This document shows, piece after piece, positions 22,295 through 33,100 of a stretch of DNA of 64,000 nt. The DNA is from Hsuehochloa calcarea. Its lineage: Eukaryota; Streptophyta; Magnoliopsida; Poales; Poaceae. Below the pieces are notes generated by a model that did no database searches, had not been told where the DNA came from, and was given only the letters and a program-made list of their open reading frames with translations. The stretch spans positions 19,341,763-19,405,762 of the forward strand of contig CM070601.1 in assembly GCA_036346395.1 (NCBI GenBank). Direction: 5' to 3'. Positions within the stretch are counted from its first letter, which is position 1. Each line of letters starts with the position of its first letter. The position numbers were made by a program, and so were the translations under genes.

Positions 22295-25145
22295 TGTAGC
22301 GTCCCGTTTTTCGGAGTTTTTGAAAATTTTAAAAGAGAACCATTTGCTTCTATTTGCCAAAAACTTAATTTGGAAATTTCAAAATCAATTGCAGTTAATA
22401 TGAATTAATCAAACTTCAATCAAATTAAGTTGGTTTAATTGAGTTTTCTGGAATTTAAAATCAAAATTATTATTTTGAGAATTTCCTTGGATTTATTGGA
22501 TTTTAGAAATTCATTTTCCTTTTTCCCGAAATTAAAAATTAATTTATTTGCAAAAGAAAAAGAAAATTTAAAGTTAAAAGTATTTTTATTAAGTCCAGAA
22601 TAATTCAAGGAATTTCTGTGAATTTTTCTAGAATTTTTGGAGTCTATTTGCTATTTTCTAAATTGCTTTTTGATTTGTTTGAATTTCTAAAATCAAAAAG
22701 GTATTAAAATCGTTTTCTTTGTTCTTGGGCGAATCGAATCGCCCGCTCCTGTTCTCACCCGCCGCCTCCATGCCCGCCTCCCGCTCGCCGCGCTCGGCCT
22801 CCGACCATTGGACCTTCATCTGTTGGCTCTCGATCGGCCGTCTCCCTTCGCCTCGTGCCCGATCTCCATCCGGCCGTCCTCGCCGCCGCGATTCGCCTCC
22901 GCCTCGGTCTCGCGCCACCGTCCGATCGTCATCGCGTGGCTCTCGCTTCGCCGCGTCGCTCTTCTTCTTGGCCGTCCGATCGCGATCCGGCGCTTATCGC
23001 CTTTCGCCGCCGCTTCTCTCTTCCCACCGTCCGACGAATCGGACGGCGCTGCTTCGTCTCCTCGCCGCGCCTTTTTCCTCCGCGCCGTCCGACGAAATCG
23101 GACGGCGCCGCTTCATCTTCCGTCGCCACGCTTCTTCCTCTTCTCACCGTCCGATCAAAATCGGACGGCCTTCTTATCTTCCTCCCGCGCCTCGCCTTCT
23201 CAACCGTCCGTCGAATCGGACGGCTCTCGTTTCACCGCGCCTCCTCGCTCCCACCGTCCGACGCAATCGGACGGCTCCCTTCGTCGTTCTCCCGCGTTCG
23301 CCGCTCTCTCCCACGCCGCCGCGCGCCTCCTCCGCCGCGAATCCCCCGCCCGCCCTCGCTCTCCTCGCCTCTCGCGCGAATCCGCCAATCCGCCGCCATC
23401 TCGTCCGTCTGCCGCTGCACCGCCACGCCAGCGCGCCATCCGCGCGCCGTCGCCTCTCCGCCGCCTCGCCGCGCGCTCGCGCTCCTCCGCCCCTTTAAAT
23501 AGCGCCGGTCTTCCCCTCTCCTCTCTTTTCCTCCCTCGGTCGCCTCCGTCGCGCTGTTCTCCCGTAAGCGCCGCCGCCGACCCTCCGCCTCCGCGCTGCC
23601 GTCTCCTCGGCTCCGTGCCGCGCTCTCTCCTCTCTCTCTCTCTCTCTCCTTGCCCGGACCGAGCCCACGTGGCCGCCGCGTCGTGCCGGTCGCGCCAAGC
23701 GTCGGCACCTCGGCAGGCGTGGCGCAGTGTGTGCTATGCGCTGCCGACGTAGAATCGGAATTTTCGGTTGGAAAATAAATCCAAAATCCGAAAACCCTAA
23801 TTCTATCATTTCATGTGATTTTCCAACTTCTTTTGGCCATAACTTTCACATCCGAACTCCGATTTGGGTGATCCAAATTTCTAAATTCATATAGATTCAT
23901 CCTCTTTCATTTGGTACTGGTTTTGTAATTTTTGGAGTTTATTTGGTGCTGTTTTATTTATTATTGCTATTCTCGCACGTAGATTAGCGTTTGGAAGATT
24001 TCTTCGACCGACGATCAAGACCCTCTCCTCGTCAACGAAGGCAAGTCGTAGGCCTTTGACCATGTTGAACCCATTTTACAAATTTATATTGCTTTAAATT
24101 ATCATGCATGGCTAGTTTTATTAAAAATGGTTTTGGGAGTAGATAATTACCAAATTGCCATTATGCCTCCTTGATGAATTGAAAATGAAATGTCTCCTTG
24201 AATGACATATATCCTTGAACACCTTAGGATGGTTAATACTAGTTGGACATAATTGTATACCAACTTGGGAGCGATATTGCTTAGACATGCTTTAGTTACC
24301 CGCGAGACTTTCGATCACATGTTCAATGATTATTGAAATTTGACTAATGGAACTATGGAACAGTGGTGTGAGGCCACTTTTATTAAAAGATATTGTGCCA
24401 TGGCAGGGATTGCCATTTGGTCGGGATTGAACAAAAATGATTTATGCTCGGGCTTGAGGTAGGGAGCTAGAGTGGGTGCGTAATGCACATTGGGTTGTGG
24501 TAGACTTGTCTGAGCAGTCAACTAAGGACTTAACTTTGCAAGTCATTGATCTGGGTCACCTCGTGCAACCATAAGTCCGGTATGGGACGAACCTGGCCAA
24601 TTAATTAGGAAAGTTTTGAGTCGGTTCTGTTGTGGTCATTTATTGGCGCAAGAGGGGCCGTGATGGCGAAACCTTAGCGCGAACCGAGGCAAAATGGAAC
24701 TTTGTAAAAGCCTTGTCACGTGCTCTAGACTACTCACCTAAGGAAGTGAGCGGTGGTATCGACGGATGCCAAACAAACTAGAGAATTCGTGTCTTGTGGG
24801 TAAAGCTGTACAACCTCTGCAGAGTGTCAAAAATCTATTCGAATAGCCGTGTCCCCGGTTACGGACATGCCTGGTGATTTCGCGCAAGGGGTAGCATTTT
24901 CAAAAATGTGGTTTGGTTCGATGGAAAGGTTTGGTTGGAATGGTTGGGAAGTGAACGGGATGTTCACTGCTTGATTCAAAAGAACTTGGTTATCTATGTA
25001 TTATAACGATAAGACCTAGTTTAATGACGCACAAGATTAAGTCTTTACAAGTTACTCATTGTTGCAACTGTCTGAGCTAGCTATCGATCATGGGACTAGC
25101 TTGGTATGCACAGAGGGTCTCGGGGTTGTGTGACACCGGGGTCGA
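22295..25145 (+). repeat. 3' LTR of the large gypsy element
   Basis: It begins TGTAGCGTCCCG after the polypurine tract. It carries five U3 palindromes (starts 23027, 23085, 23147, 23204, 23254), a TTTAAATAG box at 23494-23502, a CT run near 23630-23648, and the shared palindromic block at 24794-24870. About 400 bp present in the 5' LTR (17445-17860) are missing after 25003. It ends near GACACCGGGGTC, where the 5' copy continues to CCGACA, so the extreme end is lost or joined to the next element. Confidence 0.82.
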
Positions 25146-26830
25146 ATCTTAGTTTAATAACGATATCCCACAATATACTAATCACACCCTCTTTACTTCA
25201 CGATCACTCACCTGACCAGAAATCATTTTGTTCAACCTTGACCAATGACATACCCTATCATGGTACACAAATTTTAATAACAGTGGCTACCCACCACAAT
25301 TTCATATCTCATTAAGTCAAATTTAACATTATTGTACATGTGATAATGAGCCCATCGCAACTAAGCATCTCTACGATACTCATGTTGGTGATACAATTAT
25401 GCCCAACTAATATAATGACCATTTTATGGTGAAAAGTGACTCAACAATGGAGGCATAATGACAAATAGGTGATTAACTATTATCAAAAGCAGTTGATATA
25501 AAGATAACATGCATTTCGATATAAAACAATATAATTTTGAAATCATAGGTTCAATATGATCAAAGGACTATAACTTGCCTTGGCTTTGACTTTGCTCAAC
25601 TACCACACTTGCATCTTCAAAGTTTGCTTTTACTCCTGCTCCGTGAAACAGACCGTCTAACGCGAGAGAAAACAACAGCCGAAGCACAAATAAATTCAAA
25701 AATAGTAAAACCAACTCTAAAAGAAATATATCAATTTTACAGGAATTTAGGAATTTGAATGGATTGAATCGGAGTTCGAACGAAAAAGAACGACCTCTCG
25801 GAAGATTTGCTGAAAAGGAAAGAAAGAGAGAAGAAAGAATATTCTTGGAATATTCCTTCAAATTAAAAGAAAAAGAAATTAAAACCGACAAGTGAGACCC
25901 ACATATCAGTTTCAATTTCATGGTGAGCCGAGTCTAAAGAAAAAGGTCCAGGGTTTTGGCTCAGGATCACCAAGTGGACTGCCACACATGCTACTGACTA
26001 GATGATACCTAAGCGACAATATAGAGGTGGCGGCTGAGGTGGTGTAGAGAGATAAATCAAGAGAGAACAGAGGAGGAAGATGGCCAGTGGCTTGCGTAAG
26101 GTGGCGACAACGAGGGAACTCTAGCAAAGGTGCAAAATGGAATCCTGACGACTCAAGGATTCTAAGGGAGGTGGCAACGGCGGCGGTGGCGAGAGAACCG
26201 ACTCGGCCATGCGACAATGAATTGACAGCGCTCAGACGAAACCAAGGAGAGCATTGGCTTGGGGGCTCAAAATATGATGTAGAGGGGCTCCTTTATAGGT
26301 ATAGACGGGAGTGATTGCAAAGAGCATGTTGGCAACTCGTCTCAAACACAGACACAGGTAGAGACAGCCATGCGCGAAGAGGAAAGGAGGAAGGCTGACG
26401 GCGTTGATAGGTTGGGGTCATACAGCAGGGGAAGTGGGGAAGGGCTGCCACAGAGGAAAGGCAGAAGCCGACGAACCGAAAAAAAAAAGAAAAGGGACAA
26501 AAAGAAAAACAGGGACAAAAGGGACCGGGTCGAAAGAGGATTTCGGCCCATCGAAAAAACCCATAATTTAAATAATTTTTTAATTTCAAAAATTAGATTA
26601 AACAAAATAAACTTAAAGAAATAACAAATAAATTCAAAAAAAATCTTAAAAAATCTTTAGAACTCAAGGTACCCAAATAAAACAACTTTGAATTTAATCA
26701 AAATAAATTAATCATATTAATTTATTTTGATTTTTAATAATTCAAATTAAGCTTTCACTGAACCAAGAAAATTAAAATAGTTATTTTTATTTTTTAAAGC
26801 TTAAAAACATTCCAAATTTAGGATGTTACA
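25146..26830 (-). repeat. Inverted, truncated LTR of a related family
   Basis: On the minus strand it starts TGTAACATCCTAAATTTGG at 26830. Further in, it shows the same order of segments as the large gypsy LTR (CAGTGGC..CCACT, TTGTGCCATGG-like, GGTTGAACAAAAATGATTT-like). Its own 3' end is missing where it meets the 3' LTR at 25145. There is no coding capacity. Confidence 0.65.
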
Positions 26831-27111
26831 CAATCCTAACCAAATTGTACATTCACAATAGAAGCACAGCCGATCCCGGGGGAAAGAAGAAAACCACGTA
26901 TGGTTATCACTTGTCATTTCCTCAATTGTCACCGAGAAGCCCATTCACCGCAATTAATTTCACACAATTGTGCATAACTCAGGTCGCGTTACAACGAAAC
27001 CCAGGGTGGCAAAACTTGGGGGATCAAGAATGGTTGTGTCGGTTTTGAAGTCTCAGCAAATTAAGTAGATCAAAATCCACTACTATTACTAGTGCTATAC
27101 ACAAAGCTGCA

Positions 27112-30100
27112 TCAGTTGATCCTTTTTGCGTATACTTTAGTTTCCTCTGCTACCTTTGCCCACATATTAGCATAATGGTCTGAATATGAAACCTGCGTAT
27201 AATTATATATAAAAAGATTATTCAGTTAAACGATGCTGCTACATCTCTCTGTTTTCTCTCTATCAACAAATATACATTGTAATATCGGCGACATCTTTCT
27301 TTGTTAAATAGTGTAATATTCATACCTGATTAACTACAAATCCTTTCAGCATCTCCAGAAAATCCCGACGCCTATCCTTGTCAAACCTTCTAATTTCAAT
27401 CATGTTGTTTTCCTGCATTATCGGGAAAAAGGTAAATAGGAAAGATGACCAGTTTCTTCCAGATGTAATATGGTTTCGAATTTCAGAAACAGCTACACTC
27501 CTAGCATTCCCAGAGTCCTACAAATTGCTAGACCAACTCCACACAAGAATTCGACCTGCAACCTTCGTCTGACTCAAAAAAAGATCTCACAGACACAGTT
27601 CGTACCATTACTTGCAAACCCTGAAAATACATGTTGAAACTCCAAAAAGAAGCTTAAGTACGGCTCCACTATCAGGATCTTAGCAACAAAGATAAAGGCC
27701 ACTCCTCTAGGCTCTCTTAAAGTAATACCTTGTCAGTACAAAACATAGTATGCATATGTAATTCCTACCTGAATAGCTGTTTAAATTTTAGAAATCTCTT
27801 GAAAATTTGAAGAGACAAATTTGCACTCTAGGAACTCAACTAACAACATCCTATGCTGAATTAGCATGAATAGTTTTGCTAACTTAAACACGTCCCTCCT
27901 TTGTATATTTCCAGATGTAGCTATGTTTTCTTCAATGACGATAGGGAAGTGTATCATCCAGCAAAAGACCAAAATGTCCTTTAGTCCTTGCGAACAAATA
28001 AATGATTCTTGGTAGTTTAACTACATGTCAGCTACCAATCCACATCATGGTAACAGCAATCCTAAATTTCACTCTGATTTTCAAGGGCATAATTTTATAG
28101 CAACCCTAATATTCACTCTGATTTTAAAGGGTGTATTTTTTAAAGAGTGTTGAATTGACTTACTCAATACTGCATTTATGGTTAGTATTTATAAGCAAAA
28201 GCATAGCAGCAAGTAGCAATGTCTATACTACATAAATGCTGGTGCATCATAGTGAAGTTTTCTTTGGCAGTAAAACTAGCATAAAGTGATGTCAGACATA
28301 AAATACAAGGGAACAGACAGTCCTAAATGTATGAATTGTAGTTATATTAAGCTTCAACCGTATGATGCTCTTAGCCAATAAAGAACCATCCGACTATGTG
28401 TGTGCAACCATGACAAGAATATAAACTTTACCATACCAAATTTTGCTTGATGTACTAACTTGATCAAAAGACTTGGTTGAGCATATTCAGTTAAAGCAAT
28501 TAGAAACGATAAATGTAATGAGTACAACATGAGCAAACTTTCAATAATAAACCATAAGAGGGGCACACTTGTTTTTTTATATACGTAAAGCTTGTACTTT
28601 GTGCTTTTAGGTGACTTTCCTTGATATTTTCATGCTCCTTAAGTTTTCTCAACGGAACACTTTCACATCGCCTTTTTAGGCGATTTACCTTAATACTTTC
28701 ATATTCTCTAAGTGCGTGGCTTTTCGCTGCTTCTGTTGCACTTATTGTTTCTTTCAATCCCTCTATCTTTTGATACCTCGACCACTCCTGCCCAACACCT
28801 CTTGATGATACAGATTCAAGTCTTCCTGCCCTGATGTGCAATGCAAATAGATCTGCTGACAGACTTTGCACATTATGTAAAGCATTAGAACGATCAGTAA
28901 ATGCATGATGAACAGATATCAGCATCTCCAAGTATTCATGGATACTACCCTGCAAAGGCATAAATAGTATCTTATTATTATGAAAGACAAAAAATAATTC
29001 CAAGAAATGACACTCGAGTATTTTCTCATTCTATTTAAGTTTGTGACATGTTCACATACCAGATGTTTAATAATTTCAGAATTTAGTTTTGCCTGCGATC
29101 TGCTGAACTTGACAATAGAATTTGCAAAATTATTGATATCACCAGTTCGTCTTCTCTGGGAACTACATGTTGCTTGCTCCCTTTCAAATTTTGCCAACTT
29201 AATCAATGTCATTCCCAAGTGAGCTGTAGTTGTTCGTAGATCATCCTGAGCTTTAACAAGGGCTTCTGCCTATATAAAATGCAAAATTAGAAGACTTTAT
29301 TAGTTTTGTGGACCAATACACCATTGGAAAAGTTTCATATAATGTGTGTGTAACGACAGAACAGGCATTCTGAGGCATATTCTGTAGATGACCAAAAGTA
29401 GGTCCCAAACTAAGGAGGGAATGTGTTGCTACTTCTGACTAGAATAGCCATTTGTCAAGTGATGAACGATGGGAGCGAAGGCAGAAGGGAAGGATTAGTT
29501 CAGGTGGATGAGGATTACGTCAGGACGCCGTGGTGGGCAGTGGCCAAGAGGAACCCTAGCAGCCGGTGGGGAATAGGGGGAAAGGTTGGCACAAATGGAC
29601 AGTGCGCGGGAAAACAGGGAGATGGCACAATGGGGATTGGGTAACTCTCAATCCTTTGCTGATTTTCATTGATAGCATATGCTGTGTATATAAAGGAATA
29701 CAAACTAACTAACTTGGAAGGTATTATCCTTTCCTAATGCAAACTTCCCTAATGAAGACTTCCTATATTAAACTTTCCTAATGCAAACTTCCCTAATGTA
29801 GACTTCCTATATTAAACTTTCCTAATGCAAACTTCCCTTATGTAGACTTCCTATATTAAACTTTCATAATTGCAACTTCCTATTTTGATAAAAGAGGATT
29901 CCTAAACCGCCGCTAGGGCCGGCTGCGCCTGCCCCTTACGGCGCTGGCCATAAACATAGCCCTACGTGACACTCTCCCTCCATTGACAAACACCTCGTCC
30001 TCGAGCTGAAAAGAGGGGTAAGATGCCCGGAAAGCAATGACATCTTCCCATGACGCATTAGTCGCGTGAAGTCCTTTCCATTGGACAAGAATTTGCCACT

Positions 30101-33100
30101 TATCCCAAGACAGTCGTGCACGGAGCACCTTGGCTGGTGTTGGAATGACTCAACCGTGAAGAAGAGGAGGTAACGACGGTTGAGCTTTAGGAGGAACTTG
30201 AGGGCGTAATAATCCGTGCAGACCTTGAATGGACGCCCCCACAAGTAGGGCCGCCAATGGCGCACAGCCTAGACGAGGCCAATCAATTCACGCTCATATG
30301 CCGCGAGCTTGGTATGTCGGGTAACAATTGGGCGACTAAAGAAGGCGGTGGTGTCGGCGCCTTGGTGAAGGATGGCACCGAACCCAGTGCCCGAGGCATC
30401 GCACTCCACCACGAACGACGCGGCAAAATTTGGCAACTGGAGCACCGGTGCCGAGGTCAGTGCTCCTTTGAGGGCCGTGAACGCCAAGTCGACCTCCGCC
30501 GACCACACAAAGCCCTCCTTGCGAAGGAGGCATGTTAGGGGTGCCGCAATTGTGCTGAAATCTTTGATGAAGCGCCGGTAGTAACCGGCCAGCCAAGAAG
30601 TCGCGAAGAGCGCGCACCGAGTGGGGGCGCGGCCAGTCCTGGACGGCCACCACCTTGGACTGATCCATGGCGACGCCCTTAGCCTGGATGACATGGCCAA
30701 GGTACGGCACCGATGTGTCTCCAAAGAGACACTTAGACTTCTTGAGAAAAAGCTGTTGTTGTTGAAGACGATGGAGGACCGCCCGAACATGCTACATATG
30801 ATCCACCAACGAGGAACTGTAAATCAAGATATCGTCAAAGAACACAAGTACAAAACGGCGTAGATATGGTCGTAGAATCTCATTCATGAGAGCCTGAAAG
30901 GTGGCCGGGGCGTTGGTTAACCCGAAAGCCATAACCAAAAATTCAAATAAACCCCATGAGTGCGAAAAGCGGTCTTCTCCACATCTCTAGGGGCCATCCA
31001 GATGTGGTGATAACCTGAGCATAGGTCCAGTTTGGTGAAGGACTGTGCTGCCTTGAGCTCATCTAGGAGCTCCTCGACCACCAGGATCGAAAACTTGTCC
31101 TTGATGGTTGTATCGTTCAAGGCGCGGTAGTCGACGCAGAAACGCCAAGACGCATCCTTCTTCTTGACCAATAGCATGGGCGCAGAAAATGTCGAGCTGC
31201 TACACTGAATGATGCCCTTTTCCAACATTGCAGAGCATTGCCGCTCTAGTTCGTCCTTTTGATTAGCCGGGTATCGGTACAGCCGAACCACCACCGCACT
31301 AGTGCTCGGAAGGTGGGTGCAGTGGTCACGGCCGCGTGGAGGTGGGAGTCCCTGAGGTTCGTTGAAGACTGGAGCGAATTCCGCGAGTAACTCCTCCATG
31401 AGTTCCCCTGTGGCCGAAGCTAAGTGGAGGTGTGGCGCCGGCTGGGATGGTGTCGCGCCGTGCCAAGTGATCTCTCGGTCTTGGCGTTGGTAGCGCATTG
31501 TCTAGAGGTTGAAGTCCCAGACGATCGGTGCTCGGAAATGGAGCCACTGGACCCCAAGGACGATGTCGAAACCGCCGAGCGGGATGGTAAGCAAGTCGAG
31601 GATGAAGTTTTCCCGGTCAATGAAGATAGGTGTTGCATAGCACACCCCGCCGCTCGCCACCTTGTCCCCGTTGGCCACGGCTACAGAGAGGCTAGTGTGT
31701 GGCGCCATATGCAAGCCCACCTAGGCGACGAGCTCCGCGGCGATGAAGTTATGGGTGGAGCTGGCGTCGACCATGGCCATCAACTGGACACCATTGACCA
31801 TCACCGGAAGCTACATCATTTGGAATTCACGGATCCCGGTGAGGGCGAGGAGGGAGATGGTGGCGTCCCCATCCACCTCGATGTCGTCCTCTGGTTCCAC
31901 CTGCAACATAAAGATACGTTGGCAGAAACGCTAGTGGCCGGGTACAAACTTATCGTCGCAATTGTAGCAAATACCCTTGCTACGATGTTCCTCCATCTCA
32001 GTGGGTGTGAGCCGCCGGAAGGCTTGGCCAAGCCCAACGGACCCGTGGTAATCGTGGAGGGTGTCGTCGAGCCGAAGCTGGATGTTAGTACCCCGGACGT
32101 TGCTTCCCGGGGCATGAATGGTTTGGTGCTGGCAGCTTTGGAGGACGCCGGGGGGACCTGCCGGGGCCTGGGGCAAAAGGATTAACCGTCCGTAAGCTCT
32201 CGCGAGATCCATGGCTACTTCCAAGTTGTCCGGTTGCTGGAGTTCGACGTGGGTCTATAGGGGCTCGCCTAGCCCGGCCGTGAAGAGCATCACCTGTTGT
32301 TCCTCGTCAAGGTGGCCGCAATGAGCTAGCAAGGTCAAAAAAAATTCGGTGAAATCAACCATCGAGGTTGTACGCCGAATACTCGTCAGTGCGCCTAGTG
32401 GATTGTGACGTGTGGGTGTTCCGAACCGACGATGAACCTGGTCAGTGAAGTGCCGCTAGTTGGGCATTCCGTCCATGCGCTCCACCCGCATGTACCACAG
32501 GTGTGTCACGCCTAACATGTGATATGTCGCAAGGCACGCCCTATCATCCATGAGCGCCTGCTGAGCGTGAAAAAATTGTTCACAGTGATTGATCCAAGGT
32601 AGTGGATCTTCCTTGCCGTCAAAGGACGGGAAGTTGAGCTTGATGTAGTGCGGCGGGTTCCGTTGATGTCCGATTCCTGGAGCAGTGAGGTGTGACGACG
32701 GCAGGCGAGGAGGTAGCGTCGCGGGAGCGACGCCTGAGCCTTCATCGGGCGATCACGGCTCGGCGGCGACTCCTCGCGGTCCTGCTCAGCGCAACAATGG
32801 CGTCTCGTCTTCACCGCCCTCCTCGCTGGAGGGTTGTCCTTCCACGCGTGCCAGACGACAATCGTGTTGGGCTAGTCGATTGATGTCAAGTCTCAATCAA
32901 GCCCGCATGCCGAGCGAATTGGTCATTGATGCTAGCAAGGGATTTTGCCGTGTCCTCGGCGAATTGGCGCGTCACTTGTTGGAAGTCTTCATTACCACCG
33001 TTGCTTGACATGGTGGATGAAGCAACGGTTGGCTCTGATACCAAGATGTCAAGTGATGAACATTGGGGCGAAGGCGAAACGGAAGGATTAGTTCAGGTGG

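Larger units (their letters stand above)
15342..25145 (+). mobile_element. Large Ty3/gypsy retrotransposon, defective
   Basis: Two direct LTRs (15342-17965 and 22295-25145) enclose a tRNA-Met PBS, a coding remnant of RT tail, RNase H and integrase, and a purine-rich tract. The order PBS, RNase H, integrase, chromodomain-like tail, PPT is that of Ty3/gypsy. Gag, protease and most of RT are missing. LTR divergence by many small indels, plus a 5'-LTR deletion near 15435 and a 3'-LTR deletion near 25003, shows an old element. I found no convincing target-site duplication; the outer edges are approximate. Confidence 0.85.

Noticed and set aside
22808..23752. 314-codon Arg/Ser/Pro-rich frame on the plus strand
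   Set aside because: It lies in the GC-rich U3 and leader of a gypsy LTR; the matching part of the other LTR has a different frame pattern, so there is no coding constraint.
28500..28688. Extra SNX2 exon after LREYESIK
   Set aside because: The frame stays open into intron 3, but the GTAAATC donor and the join to ENNMIEIRRFDKDRR match the family; the read-through sequence does not.
31424..32185. 253-codon frame on the plus strand in the SNX2 intron
   Set aside because: Antisense shadow of the gypsy gag-protease-RT remnant on the minus strand.
33028..33046. Possible tRNA-Met gene fragment
   Set aside because: Only the 13-nt complement of the tRNA 3' end is present, next to an LTR: a primer-binding site. 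The same holds at 17971 and 50254.
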